64,000 nt of DNA from Planctomycetia bacterium. GTDB lineage: Bacteria > Planctomycetota > Planctomycetia > Pirellulales > JACPPG01. Under the pieces are notes generated by a model, which had not been told where the DNA came from, did not search any database, and saw only the letters and a program-made list of their open reading frames with translations. The stretch spans positions 61,381 through 125,380 of the forward strand of contig JACPPG010000002.1 in the NCBI GenBank assembly GCA_016191115.1, written 5' to 3'. The first letter of the stretch is position 1. Every line of letters begins with the position of its first letter. Both the position numbers and the translations under genes were made by a program. Of this stretch, positions 1 to 8,787 are shown piece by piece.

Positions 1-101
1 CAGGCGGTTGCGATGGGGACGATGTTTTTGCGGAAATCGAACCGGAGTCGCGGGCTGGTAGTTCAGCCCTTGCATTTCGGCTACGGGGCGCCCTTTGCAT
101 C
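1..101. other. Left edge, possible tail of an upstream gene
   Basis: Frame 1 of the plus strand is open from the window edge to a stop at 181-183 and runs into the first 157-bp repeat. It may be the C-terminal tail of a gene starting outside the window (reads ...AVAMGTMFLRKSNRSRG...). No family is recognised, so no product is proposed. Confidence 0.2.
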
Positions 102-258
102 CAGGGCCGTTCACAGATTCAGGCTTGCCGGCGGCGCACCGGCGGGAAAGTGGGACAGGCACCGAGACGCAACGTTGGTCTGAAAGGACTTGCGCTGTTT
201 ATGCTAGGAGCCAGTCCCATTTTCCCGCCTCGCCATTTTGAAAAACAGAATGGCCCTG
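102..258 (+). repeat. Type I 157-bp palindromic repeat, copy A
   Basis: This is a full-length copy of a dispersed element that begins CAGGGCCGTTC and ends GAATGGCCCTG. The CAGGGCC ends are inverted. Inside each end lies a longer imperfect inverted pair: GGCGGGAAAGTGGGACAGGC on the left and, read on the opposite strand, GGCGGGAAAATGGGACTGGC on the right. Further copies lie at 5585, 7215 (truncated), 45403, 51547 and 63775 (truncated). It sits just upstream of the ABC-transporter operon. No ORF in it is credible. It looks like a non-autonomous MITE or REP-type element. Confidence 0.9.
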
Positions 259-352
259 CCTTTGCATCCCGATCGCTTTGCGTGACGGCTGCTACCCTTT
301 ACACTCGATTACAGGACACGACTTGTCTGGCCGCTTCACGTCGAGCTCGATC

Positions 353-2950
353 ATGGAACAAGAGCCCAGGGAAGAGCAGCCGGCAGGGGGCGACTCTCTG
401 CCTTCGTGGCGCGAGGAGTTGTCTGGCCCTGCCGCGGGCTGGCGTTATCTGCTCCGCCTGGCGCGGTCGCGATACACGTGGATCGCGGCGGCCGTCGCGA
501 TCTTGCTGGTCGCAGGGTACCTGGTGGTTCATCGTTCGGGCGACGACGGCACGACGCAGAAGACGGCCGCCGACAAAGCCAAGTCCGACGGCAAGCGCCC
601 CGACGAAGGCCCGAAAGACCCCTTTCAATTTGGCGTCTTCACGATTCGTCCGAGCGAGGCGCAGCGCGTCGAGGCCGGCATCAAGCCGGGGCATTGGACG
701 ACGGCCTCGCTCGAGGCCCGCGCGAATTTCGCCGACTTCCGCGGCGAGCTGGTCGCCGAGCTGATGGGCGCCGGTGGCCCGGTCGACCTCGACGGGCTGC
801 CGTACCGGCTACGGAGCCAGCGCCCGGCGATCCTGGCGAAGGGGCAGAAGAAGACGCTCGACGTGGCGCTATTTGATCCTGTGCAGCACACCAGCCGGCA
901 GGCGGCGCCGCGGCTGCTGTCGGCCGGCGGGCGCGATGTGTGGAACTCGCGCGAGCTATTGTCGCCGATGCCGCCGCAGCAATTCTTCCTGGTGGCGCTG
1001 GCGCGGCAGCCGGACGACTATCGCTACCTGCACACGCTCGATTCGATCTGGGCGCCGCTGGGGACGATGGACGATCGCGGGGCGCAGTCCCACTACCGCG
1101 TCGTGCTGCCGACGCTCGCGACGTCCGCGCCTTTGCCCGCGGAGGTTACGTACTGGACGAGCACGGCCGTGGTGCTGTGGGATGGAATCGACCCTCAGCT
1201 CCTGGCGCCCGATCAGCAACGGGCGCTCGTGGACTGGCTGCACTGGGGCGGGCAATTGATTGTCAGCGGACCCGATTCTCTCGAGCTGTTGCGGGGAACT
1301 TTCCTCGAGCCGTACCTGCCGGCGACGTCCCGGCAAACGCTGGAGCTGACCGAGGACGCGCTTGCCCCGTTGGCGCGTTTCGCGGCGGGCGAGCCGCGGC
1401 TGCGACTGTCGCAGCCGTGGACCGGCGAGGAATTGGCGCCGCACGCCGACGCCTCGGTCGTGGCCGCCACCGAGCAACAGCAACCGTTGATTGTCGAGCG
1501 CGCCGTGGGACGCGGCCGCGCGGTCCTCACGGCTTTCCGCCTCTCGCAGCGCGATCTGGTGAACTGGCCAGGCTACGACGGATTGTTCAACGCCTGCCTG
1601 CTGCGCCGACAGTCGCGGCAGTTTGTTAGCAGTCCCGAGTTCTCGGTCGCCGTGCAATGGACCGACGGCACCGCGGCCGATCCGGCAAAAAACTCGCGGC
1701 TGCGGTTCTTCACGCGCAGCGCGCCCGCCTCGTCCCAGCCCGTTGCGTTGGCCGTCCAGCAACAAATGATGCGGCAGGAGAGAGGCATTGCCGCCGGGCG
1801 AGCTTACTTTCCGGCCGGGTCGACGGAGGAGGACCCGTTGGGTCTGGCCCCGAGCGGGCCCGGCGCGGCGGGCTGGGACGACGAGAGCCCCGCCTCGAAC
1901 GAGGCGCGGGCCGCGCTGCGGCAGTCGGCAGGCATCCAGGTGCCCAACCGCATGTTCGTGCTGTACGTCCTGGGGGCATATGTGTTTGTGTTGGTGCCGC
2001 TCAACTGGCTCGTGTTTCGTTCGTTGGGGCGAGTTGAATTGGCATGGATTGCCGCGCCGGTCGTGGCCATCGTGTTCGCCGGCCTGGTGATCAAAATGGC
2101 GCAGCTCAACATCGGCTTCGCCCGCAGCCAGACCGAAATCGCGGTGCTCGAGATACAAGGGAGCTATCACCGCGCGCATCTGACGCGCTACTACGCGCTT
2201 TACACGTCATTGTCGACCGACTACACGCTCGAGTTCGCCGACCCCGCCGCCGTGGCCCTGCCGTTTCGCACGGGGACCGACTTGCTGCTGCGGCAGAGCC
2301 GGTCGACCGTCCTCCTCAGGCGGCAGCCCGAGTCCGCCGCCACGGGAGTCGCGCCGGTCAGCCTGGAGCAGATCGAAGTCTCATCCAACTCGACGGGCAT
2401 GGTTCACAGCGAGGAGATGTTCGATCTCGAGGGACCGATCCAGCTTGAACGACTGGCGGCTGATCGGTACCGGATCAAGAACAAGACTTCGTTGCGATTG
2501 CGTAGTGCGACGGTGGTCGCCGGCGCGGCAACGGCGGCGGGCGTGCGATCCGCGTGGCTGGGCACCCTGGAGCCCGGCGCCGCCGCGGAGTTTGCGTTGG
2601 CGTCCAACAGCCGCCCGGAGTCGGAAGAATCGCGCGAAGATTCGAACGAAAGCCTGAGGTCCTTGATGCAACTGGCGACAAGCGACACGGCGCCGGACGA
2701 GCTGCGGCTGGTCGCGCACGTGGACGAGGAATTGCCGGGCGTTTCGGTTACGCCCGTCGCCTCGCAGAAGCATCATGGGACGGTGGTAGTGGCACACCTG
2801 GCGCACCGGCAAAGCGCGGTGCAGCTCGACGTCAACTCGCGCCGCGCGATCGCCGAGACGATCCGCGATCAGCACAACATTGACTCCGAAGAGGAGGCGA
2901 TACCCGGCGTTGACCCTTCACCCACGTCCCCGGCCCGAGTGATTCCATGA
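353..2950 (+). CDS. GldG-like membrane protein of an ABC transporter operon
   Basis: A protein of about 865 residues. Starting at the ATG at 353 gives MEQEPREEQP; an upstream ATG-free extension to 278 runs into repeat-derived sequence and is less likely. One membrane segment lies near residues 40-60 (WIAAAVAILLVAGYLVV). Two more lie near residues 540-590 (FVLYVLGAYVFVLVPLNWLV and IAAPVVAIVFAGLVI). The part between them is a large extracytoplasmic domain, and a glutamine-alanine domain of unknown function follows. The stop overlaps the start of the ABC ATPase gene by ATGA, so the two are translationally coupled. The gene order resembles gliding-motility-type GldG/GldA/GldF or general ABC-2 export units, but the substrate cannot be read from the sequence. 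Confidence 0.75.
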   Translation: MEQEPREEQPAGGDSLPSWREELSGPAAGWRYLLRLARSRYTWIAAAVAILLVAGYLVVHRSGDDGTTQKTAADKAKSDGKRPDEGPKDPFQFGVFTIRPSEAQRVEAGIKPGHWTTASLEARANFADFRGELVAELMGAGGPVDLDGLPYRLRSQRPAILAKGQKKTLDVALFDPVQHTSRQAAPRLLSAGGRDVWNSRELLSPMPPQQFFLVALARQPDDYRYLHTLDSIWAPLGTMDDRGAQSHYRVVLPTLATSAPLPAEVTYWTSTAVVLWDGIDPQLLAPDQQRALVDWLHWGGQLIVSGPDSLELLRGTFLEPYLPATSRQTLELTEDALAPLARFAAGEPRLRLSQPWTGEELAPHADASVVAATEQQQPLIVERAVGRGRAVLTAFRLSQRDLVNWPGYDGLFNACLLRRQSRQFVSSPEFSVAVQWTDGTAADPAKNSRLRFFTRSAPASSQPVALAVQQQMMRQERGIAAGRAYFPAGSTEEDPLGLAPSGPGAAGWDDESPASNEARAALRQSAGIQVPNRMFVLYVLGAYVFVLVPLNWLVFRSLGRVELAWIAAPVVAIVFAGLVIKMAQLNIGFARSQTEIAVLEIQGSYHRAHLTRYYALYTSLSTDYTLEFADPAAVALPFRTGTDLLLRQSRSTVLLRRQPESAATGVAPVSLEQIEVSSNSTGMVHSEEMFDLEGPIQLERLAADRYRIKNKTSLRLRSATVVAGAATAAGVRSAWLGTLEPGAAAEFALASNSRPESEESREDSNESLRSLMQLATSDTAPDELRLVAHVDEELPGVSVTPVASQKHHGTVVVAHLAHRQSAVQLDVNSRRAIAETIRDQHNIDSEEEAIPGVDPSPTSPARVIP

Positions 2951-3873
2951 TCGAGCTTATCGACTTCGGCAAGACCTACGGCGACTACGTGGCCGTGGAA
3001 GGTTTGAATTTGAAGATCGAGGCCGGCGAGCTGTTCGGCTTCATCGGCCCCAACGGCGCCGGCAAAAGCACCACCATCCGCTTCCTGGCGACGCTCTTGA
3101 ACGCCACGGCCGGAGAGGGAATCGTCAACGGGCACAGCGTCACCAAGGACCCGCTGGCCGTCCGCCGCAGCGTGGGCTACATGCCCGACAACTTTGGCGT
3201 ATACGACGGGATGAAGGTGTGGGAGTTTTTGGATTTCTTCGCCGTGGCCTATCAGATTCCGCGGGCGCGGCGCCGGCAGGTGATCGGGGACGTGCTGGAG
3301 CTATTGGACCTGACGCACAAGCGAGACGATTTCGTCAACAGCCTGTCGCGCGGCATGAAGCAGCGGCTGTGCCTGGCGAAGACACTGGTGCACGACCCGC
3401 CGGTCTTGATCCTCGACGAGCCTTCGAGCGGTCTCGATCCGCGCGCGCGGCTGGAGGTGAAGGCGCTCTTGCGCGAGTTGCGGCGGATGGGCAAGACGAT
3501 CCTGATTTCCAGCCACATCCTCACCGAGCTGGCCGACTGCTGCACGTCGATCGGGATCATCGAGCGGGGGCAACTACTCATGTACGGACCGATCGACGAC
3601 GTGTACCGCCGCATCCGCCGCAACCGGGTGCTGGAGATCCGCTTCCTGGAAAAGATGGATATCGGCTTACGAATCGTCCGCAGCCGGCCTGAGACGATGG
3701 ACGTCCAGATCGACGGCTCGCGGGCGCGGATCGAACTGTCGGGCGACGACGAGTGCGTGGCGGGATTGTTGGACGAGCTCGTGGCGTCCGGCGTGCGGAT
3801 GCACTCCTTCGCCGAGAAGGACCCCACGTTGGAAGACGTGTTCATGCTGGTGACGAAGGGGCTGGTGGCGTAG
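2947..3873 (+). CDS. ABC transporter ATP-binding protein
   Basis: A 308-residue ATPase subunit that would power the ABC-2 permease encoded just downstream. Walker A is GPNGAGKST near residue 36, the signature is LSRGMKQR near residue 136, and Walker B is LILDEPSSGLDP near residue 156. These are followed by the switch histidine in SSHILTEL. The C-terminal 80 residues are the accessory domain usual in drug/export-type (CcmA/NatA-like) ATPases. The start codon overlaps the stop of the upstream membrane-protein gene. The fold and role are clear; the exported substrate is unknown. Confidence 0.95.
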   Translation: MIELIDFGKTYGDYVAVEGLNLKIEAGELFGFIGPNGAGKSTTIRFLATLLNATAGEGIVNGHSVTKDPLAVRRSVGYMPDNFGVYDGMKVWEFLDFFAVAYQIPRARRRQVIGDVLELLDLTHKRDDFVNSLSRGMKQRLCLAKTLVHDPPVLILDEPSSGLDPRARLEVKALLRELRRMGKTILISSHILTELADCCTSIGIIERGQLLMYGPIDDVYRRIRRNRVLEIRFLEKMDIGLRIVRSRPETMDVQIDGSRARIELSGDDECVAGLLDELVASGVRMHSFAEKDPTLEDVFMLVTKGLVA

Positions 3874-3937
3874 ACATTGTTGATTGCCACGCGAAAGCGC
3901 AAATGCGTAACGAGCGTTAGCCGGCAGGATTTCTCGC

Positions 3938-5569
3938 ATGTACCTGAAAGAAAACCCAGTCCTGCAGCGAGAGCTTCTCGCCAATCTGCGGATGGGCCGC
4001 GCCTTCTGGTTGTTGTTGGCCTACGTGTCGGTGCTGGGCGCGGTCGTGCTGTTCGCCTGGCCCGAGGCCAAGAAGATCGACATGACCAACCCCGAGGCGG
4101 CCAAGGGCCTGGTCAACTTGTTCTTCCTCGGGCAGTACCTGCTGGCGTCGCTGATGGCGCCCAGCTTCGCCGCCGGCGCGATCACCGGCGAGAAAGAACG
4201 CAGAAGCTACGAGATGCTGCTGGCCAGCCCGCTGCGCCCGGGGGCGATCGTGATGGGGAAGCTGCTGGCGTCGCTGTCGTACCTGGCGATCTTGATCTTT
4301 TGCAGCCTGCCGATCGTGCTCTTGTGCCTGCCGCTGGGGGGCGTGAACTTGTACGAAGTGCTGGCCGTGTACCTGGCCGTGATTCTGTCGACCGTCACCT
4401 TCGGCATGATCAGCCTGGCGTGCAGCAGCTATTTCCGCCGCACGGCGTCGTCGCTGGTGGTCTCGTACTTGCTCGTGCTGCCGCTGGGGTTGTTTGCGCT
4501 TTTGTTCTGGCAGGCGTTCGGCCAGGCGGCCGCAGGGTTCCGCTTGTTCGCCACCGTGACATTCATGCCAGCCGGCGCCATTGCCATCTGCTCGGTGTTG
4601 TTCGCCGCGACCAGCCGGCGGCTTTTGCACCCGCCGGACGTGGGCAGCGAAGGAAAAGAAGTCGTCGACGAATCCACAGAGCAGCGCGAGGCGGTGGGCC
4701 TGGTGATCCAGCGCGACAAGTTCCCCGACAAGCTCTTCGCCCCGGCCAAGCGCGACGACCTGCTGGCCGACGGCGCCAACCCGATCTTCGACAAGGAGAT
4801 GCGCAGCGAGATTTTCAGCCAGGGAACGCTGATGTTGCGGGTCGTGATCCAGATGAGCATGTTGCTCGCGGTGCCCTTGATGGCGTGGTGCCTGTTTCTC
4901 CGGCCCGACCTGGCGCCGTGGTATATCAGCTACGTGCTGTTGTTCAACATCCTCGTGGGTCCCGTTTTTTCCGCCGGCAGCATGACCAGCGAGCGGGAAC
5001 GGGAGACGTTGGACCTGCTTTTGGTCACCACGCTCTCGCCGTGGCAGATCCTGTGGGGCAAGCTGATCTCGGGCTGGCGCGTGTCGAGCGTTTTGACCGG
5101 ATTTCTGTTGTGGCCGTTGGTGCTGGCCTGCGTGCTGGTTTCGACCTATCGGCAAAACATGCCGACCGTGCTGGCGTGGCTCGCGGTGGTGGTTTTGACG
5201 TCGCTGACGACGTCGACCTTGGCGCTGTTTTGCTCGGTCGTCTTTCGCAAGACGTCGGTCAGCATGATGGCGTCGTACGTCTTGATCGTGCTCTTGTTCA
5301 TTGTGCCTGTGGCGGCGCTGCAATACGCCGAGACAATCTACCAGGCGGAGGCGGCGTCCGTGAAACAGGCGACGTTCGTCAGCCCGTTCGCCGCGACATT
5401 CAGCCTGCCCCTGGAAAATCCAACGGCGGGTGAGCGGCAGCGGGTGGGGCACGGGCACATCTGGGCCGAATTCGTCGCCTTCGACGTGGGGCTCAACGCC
5501 GCGCTCGTGGCCGCCATGATTTGGCTGTTCAGCTCCCGCTGGCGCGTCGCCAGCCGGGGAACGCAATAA
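3938..5569 (+). CDS. ABC-2 type transporter permease
   Basis: A 543-residue integral membrane protein starting MYLKENPVLQRELL, a typical ABC-2 permease N-terminus. It has about twelve hydrophobic stretches in two halves. Each half starts with a 'NPxxxREL/NPIFDKEM' amphipathic segment and carries a TGEKERRSYEMLL or TSERERETLDLLL motif, which marks an internal duplication of the ABC-2 permease unit. It lies 64 bp after the ATPase gene and completes the three-gene operon. A copy of the type I repeat begins 15 bp after its stop. Confidence 0.9.
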   Translation: MYLKENPVLQRELLANLRMGRAFWLLLAYVSVLGAVVLFAWPEAKKIDMTNPEAAKGLVNLFFLGQYLLASLMAPSFAAGAITGEKERRSYEMLLASPLRPGAIVMGKLLASLSYLAILIFCSLPIVLLCLPLGGVNLYEVLAVYLAVILSTVTFGMISLACSSYFRRTASSLVVSYLLVLPLGLFALLFWQAFGQAAAGFRLFATVTFMPAGAIAICSVLFAATSRRLLHPPDVGSEGKEVVDESTEQREAVGLVIQRDKFPDKLFAPAKRDDLLADGANPIFDKEMRSEIFSQGTLMLRVVIQMSMLLAVPLMAWCLFLRPDLAPWYISYVLLFNILVGPVFSAGSMTSERERETLDLLLVTTLSPWQILWGKLISGWRVSSVLTGFLLWPLVLACVLVSTYRQNMPTVLAWLAVVVLTSLTTSTLALFCSVVFRKTSVSMMASYVLIVLLFIVPVAALQYAETIYQAEAASVKQATFVSPFAATFSLPLENPTAGERQRVGHGHIWAEFVAFDVGLNAALVAAMIWLFSSRWRVASRGTQ

Positions 5570-5584
5570 ATAGTGGTCGGTGGT

Positions 5585-5741
5585 CAGGGCCGTTCACAGA
5601 TTCAAGCTTGCCGGCGGCGCACCGGCGGGAAAGTGGGACAGGCACCGAGACGCAACGTTGGTCTGACAGGACTTGCACTGTTTATGCTCGGAGCCAGTCC
5701 CATTTTCCCGCCTCGCCATTTTGAAAAACAGAATGGCCCTG
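5585..5741 (+). repeat. Type I 157-bp palindromic repeat, copy B
   Basis: A full-length copy in the same orientation as copy A, starting 15 bp after the ABC permease stop. The ends are CAGGGCC and GGCCCTG. It is nearly identical to copy A over its whole length, which suggests recent spread or homogenisation. Confidence 0.9.
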
Positions 5742-6050
5742 GGTCGGTGGTCCGTGGATAGTGAGCACCGGTCGGCAGATGTTGGACGGCAAAGAGATGT
5801 AGCCTCGATAGGGGCGCTGTCGTGTAGCCGTGGGCGCGAGCCCACGGGAACGGGTGCCCAAATGGACGGCAAGCCCCGGCAGGGGCGACGTCGCCCCTAT
5901 CGGGGTTTGTTGAGCTGCACGGCGACCTTGATCCGTGGGCTGGCGCCCACGGCTACACGCCCGCGCCCCTTTCGGGGCGCAGACTGCGATGCCGCCCCTT
6001 TCGGGGCGGAGGCGCGCTCACGCCCATCTCTTCATCGGCGGTTCCACCGT
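5742..6050. repeat. Intergenic block of palindromic repeats
   Basis: There is no credible gene here. The block is a set of palindromes. GTGTAGCCGTGGGCGCGAGC (5822 on) is the inverse of the segment at 5933-5958, with 25 of 26 positions matching. GGGGCGACGTCGCCCC lies at about 5882-5897. CGCCCCTTTCGGGGCG-type hairpins lie near 5963-6010. It separates the ABC operon from the convergent diguanylate cyclase gene. Confidence 0.6.
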
Positions 6051-6929
6051 TCATTCTTCCACTGCTGCCTGGCTGCAATCCCGGCCGGCTTGTTTTGCGG
6101 CTGCTAGCGCTCGATCGGCGGCCTCGAACAGCGCTCCTCCGTTGGCCTGCGGCGAGGCTGTGAAGACGACATAGCCGGCGCTTGCGCGCAGTGGCTCTGG
6201 CGCGCCCTCGATCCGCTCGCCGATTCGCTGCCGCACCCGCTCGACGATCGCGGCGGCGGACTCATCCTCGACGCCCGTTAGCAGGATGCCGAATTCGTCG
6301 CCGCCCAGGCGGGACACGAAATCGTCCTCCCGCACCGCCGCGCGCAACGCGCGGCCGACCGCCGCCAGCAGCCGGTCCCCCGCCGCATGCCCATGGACGT
6401 CGTTGAACCGCTTGAAGCAGTCGAGGTCGACAATCGCCAGGCAGTGCCGTCGGCCGGCCGCCGAGGGGCGAAGGCGGGCCGCCAGCTCCCGCTCCCAAGC
6501 GCGGCGATTGGGCAAGCCCGTCAACGCATCGGTCTCGGCCAGCCGCAACAGCCGGCGCCGTTTCACGCTTGCCCGGTGGACGCGCCGCCGCAGCCGCGCC
6601 GCCTCGCCCGCTAGCCGGCAGGCAAGCGCCAGCTCCCGGTCGGTCGCGTCCGGCGGCAGCACCACGTCGACTCGCCGGGCCGCTGCGGAGCGTCCGGGCG
6701 CCGCCATACGGATGGCAGCCGCTGCCCCCCGCTTGATCCGCGCCGCAAGCGCGGGGGGCATTTCGTCCCGACTGGAGTCGGTCACGACGACGTCGGGCAG
6801 CGCACCGGCCAGGGGGTCGCCGCCGCGTGCGGCGCGAAACGCGTCGTCGCCAAGCGCTTTGGCCCACCGTTCTAGCACGTCGCAGTCGGCGGACAAAAGC
6901 AGCACGCGAATGGGAATTTTGCCGGCCAT
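6051..6929 (-). CDS. Diguanylate cyclase (GGDEF domain)
   Basis: A 292-residue cytoplasmic protein predicted to make cyclic di-GMP from two GTP. The C-terminal GGDEF domain starts at [13 protein letters not shown] (residues 133-145). It has an intact active-site GGDEF at 209-213 and an RxxD inhibitory site (REDD, 200-203) exactly five residues before it, so product inhibition is expected. Residues 5-95 resemble a degenerate receiver domain ([11 protein letters not shown]...[10 protein letters not shown]); whether a phospho-acceptor aspartate is present is unclear. A basic, coiled stretch links the two. No membrane segment is seen. The start is uncertain because GAGGA lies directly against the ATG. 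Confidence 0.92.
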   Translation of the reverse strand: MAGKIPIRVLLLSADCDVLERWAKALGDDAFRAARGGDPLAGALPDVVVTDSSRDEMPPALAARIKRGAAAAIRMAAPGRSAAARRVDVVLPPDATDRELALACRLAGEAARLRRRVHRASVKRRRLLRLAETDALTGLPNRRAWERELAARLRPSAAGRRHCLAIVDLDCFKRFNDVHGHAAGDRLLAAVGRALRAAVREDDFVSRLGGDEFGILLTGVEDESAAAIVERVRQRIGERIEGAPEPLRASAGYVVFTASPQANGGALFEAADRALAAAKQAGRDCSQAAVEE

Positions 6930-6995
6930 TCCTCGGATTTTATCACAGCCCTTGCCGCGGCGATTCCCGTAGTGTTGATTCTATTGTGCGGTGCG

Positions 6996-7079
6996 GCGAG
7001 AAAAGGGGACAGGCACCGAGACGCGAGCCCGTCGAGAAGGGTGCGTCCAACGTGCTCGGAGCCAGTCTCCTTTTCTCGC
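6996..7079 (+). repeat. Type III palindromic repeat
   Basis: The left arm GCGAGAAAAGGGGACAGGCA (continuing CCGAG) is matched, inverted, by CTCGGAGCCAGTCTCCTTTT plus CTCGC at the right end. The inner motif GGGGACAGGCACCGAG is the same as in the type I repeat, so the two families are related. It lies between the diguanylate cyclase and pyrB. Confidence 0.7.
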
Positions 7080-7086
7080 GGGGTGG

Positions 7087-7211
7087 CAGGAGAACTGCAA
7101 AGTCCTGGGAGAGGGGGTCAGGCACATTTTTCGGCCGAGGGTCCTTCGGAAGAATTGAAAACCGCGTGCGCCGAAAAAATGAGCCAGACCCCGGCCTTTG
7201 CAGTTCTCCTG
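7087..7211 (+). repeat. Type II 125-bp palindromic repeat, copy 1
   Basis: The ends CAGGAGAACTGCAAAG and CTTTGCAGTTCTCCTG are perfect inverted repeats. The interior holds GGGGTCAGGCACATTTTT near 7114 and its approximate inverse AAAAAATGAGCCAGACCCC near 7176. The second copy, in opposite orientation, is at 51704-51827. In both places it directly adjoins a type I repeat. Confidence 0.8.
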
Positions 7212-7214
7212 CGT

Positions 7215-7353
7215 CAGGGCCGTTCACAGATTCAAGCTTGCCGGCGGCGCACCGGCGGGAAAGTGGGACAGGCACCGAGACGCAACGTTGGTCTGAAAGG
7301 ACTTGCGCTGTTTATGCTCGGAGCCAGTCCCATTTTCCCGCCTCGCCATTTTG
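7215..7353 (+). repeat. Type I repeat, copy C, right end truncated
   Basis: It matches the full-length copies from CAGGGCC at 7215 to the CGCCATTTTG segment, then diverges. The terminal 18 bp that should end in GGCCCTG are missing. It lies 3 bp after the type II repeat and about 65 bp upstream of pyrB. Confidence 0.85.
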
Positions 7354-7417
7354 GAATCTTTCGGCGACTTCCGCGGCCAGCGCGGCGCAGGGAATAGCGG
7401 CGAAAGCGAGCGACACT

Positions 7418-8374
7418 ATGAGCACCGAGGTCGGCGAAGCGAGCACAATGTCCGCCGCTTGGACGCGGCGGCACCTGTTGGGTCTGGAGGACCTGTCGGC
7501 CGAGGAATTGATCCTCATCCTCGACACGGCCGCGTCGTTCAAGGAGGCCACCGGCGGCTGCAAGAAGAAGCTCCCGTCCCTCACTGGGCGGACGTGCGCC
7601 AACTTGTTCTTCGAGCCCTCCACGCGGACCCGCACCAGCTTCTCGCTGGCGGCCCGGCGGCTGGGGGCCGACACGGTCGATTTCTCCTCTTCCGGCAGCA
7701 GCCTGTCGAAGGGAGAGACGTTCATCGACACGGCCAAGAATATCGAGGCCATGGGCGTGGACGTCGTCGTCGTCCGGCACCGCACGCCTGGCACGCCGCA
7801 CCTCTTGGCGCAGAATCTCGCCTGCTCGGTGATCAACGCCGGCGACGGCCCGCACGAGCATCCCACCCAGGGATTGCTCGACATTATGACAGTCCGTGAG
7901 CAGCTTGGGCGGATTGATGGCCTGACCGTGGCCCTGGTCGGGGATATTGCCCACAGCCGCACGGCCCGGTCGAATATCTGGGGCCTGAAAAAGCTGGGGG
8001 CGCACGTGATCGTGTGCGGCCCGTCGACATTGGTGTCGCCGCTGTGGCGCGAGGTGGGGGTCGAGGTATCGCACAATTTAGACGCGATCCTGCCGCGCTG
8101 CGACGTGTTGAATCTGCTGCGGATTCAGTTCGAGCGGCAGACGACGCGCCCCTTCCCGTCGGTGCGGGAATACGCCCACCTGTACGCGATGAATCGCGAG
8201 CGTCTGGCCAAGGCCAAGGAGGACATCTTGATCCTGGCGCCGGGCCCGATCAATCGTGGCGTGGAGCTGACGCCCGAGGTGGCCGACGGCCCGCACTCGG
8301 TGATCCTGGAGCAGGTGACCAACGGTCTGGCCGTGCGGATGGCGGTGTTGTGGCTGATCTGCGGAGCATTGTGA
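7418..8374 (+). CDS. pyrB: Aspartate carbamoyltransferase catalytic chain
   Basis: A cytosolic enzyme that condenses carbamoyl phosphate with L-aspartate, the committed step of pyrimidine synthesis. It has 318 residues, the usual length. The carbamoyl-phosphate loop is [12 protein letters not shown] (S68-T73). It is followed by [18 protein letters not shown] and [12 protein letters not shown]; the aspartate-binding part near the C-terminus includes LRIQFERQ. The ATG at 7418 is chosen because the reading frame further upstream is repeat-derived; an in-frame ATG at 7448 is an alternative. pyrC follows about 960 bp downstream, after two inserted small genes. No pyrI-like regulatory chain gene is nearby. 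Confidence 0.95.
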   Translation: MSTEVGEASTMSAAWTRRHLLGLEDLSAEELILILDTAASFKEATGGCKKKLPSLTGRTCANLFFEPSTRTRTSFSLAARRLGADTVDFSSSGSSLSKGETFIDTAKNIEAMGVDVVVVRHRTPGTPHLLAQNLACSVINAGDGPHEHPTQGLLDIMTVREQLGRIDGLTVALVGDIAHSRTARSNIWGLKKLGAHVIVCGPSTLVSPLWREVGVEVSHNLDAILPRCDVLNLLRIQFERQTTRPFPSVREYAHLYAMNRERLAKAKEDILILAPGPINRGVELTPEVADGPHSVILEQVTNGLAVRMAVLWLICGAL

Positions 8375-8434
8375 AAAGGGCGTCCGGCGTTACATCGCGT
8401 TGGCGCGAGCGGCAGGCGACGCCGTGTCCCACGG

Positions 8435-8440
8435 TATAAT
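8435..8440 (+). promoter_or_regulatory. Candidate -10 box before the toxin-like gene
   Basis: A perfect TATAAT lies 27 bp upstream of the ATG at 8467. No convincing -35 hexamer is seen at the proper distance, so only the -10 element is called. It would allow the two small genes to be transcribed independently of pyrB. Confidence 0.35.
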
Positions 8441-8466
8441 AGAGGGGTTGTTACGGGGCACGGTGC

Positions 8467-8763
8467 ATGGGTGACAGCCTCGACGAGAGAATCAAGAAGC
8501 AGATAGAGAAGGCGGGTTTGCCACGTGCCGGGCCCATACCGTTCGAACCTGCGCTTAAGAAGAATCGAAGAGGTCGGCCTGAAGTTCAGAAGTCCAAGGT
8601 CACGGCCGGGCCAAAGCGTGGAAAGAAGGGATATCTCGACGCGACGGGACGGATTTGGGTTCGGGATCGTGCCCATGGTGGACAGCCGGATCATTGGGAC
8701 GTTCAGATTGACGGCGGAAAACGATACCTCAAGGTTGATTTTCAAGGTAACCGCATTCAGTAG
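8467..8763 (+). CDS. Small predicted colicin-E3-like ribonuclease toxin domain
   Basis: A 98-residue basic protein with no signal peptide or delivery domain. The N-terminal half is Lys/Arg-rich. The C-terminal half reads GYLDATGRIWVRDRAHGG, then HWDVQ and GGKRYLKV. This resembles the core of colicin-E3-type cytotoxic RNases, where a D-x-x-H pair (here Asp in RDRAH and its His) precedes a final acidic or histidine residue and a Gly-rich beta turn. In that family the domain cleaves 16S rRNA. The reading rests on a short motif match, not a search. It lies between pyrB and pyrC and is followed 24 bp later by a likely partner gene. Alternatives are another HWDVQ-type polymorphic-toxin nuclease or an inactive relic. 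Confidence 0.55.
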   Translation: MGDSLDERIKKQIEKAGLPRAGPIPFEPALKKNRRGRPEVQKSKVTAGPKRGKKGYLDATGRIWVRDRAHGGQPDHWDVQIDGGKRYLKVDFQGNRIQ

Positions 8764-8787
8764 CTTGGTCGTCACCGAGAACAAGGG

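Noticed and set aside
102..764. Open frames running through the type I repeats (for example at 150-764 and at 5573-5761)
   Set aside because: The same peptide pieces recur at every repeat copy; they reflect the repeat, not genes.
956..2179. A 407-codon open frame antisense to the GldG-like gene
   Set aside because: No domain, no ribosome-binding site, and arginine-rich shadow composition.
3917..5566. A 549-codon open frame antisense to the ABC-2 permease gene
   Set aside because: The composition (Gln/His/Arg-rich) is that of a complement of a membrane-protein gene; the plus strand has clear permease motifs.
7000..7417. An N-terminal extension of PyrB up to 6827
   Set aside because: The extension is encoded by three palindromic repeats; the enzyme family begins near residue 12 of the 7418 start.
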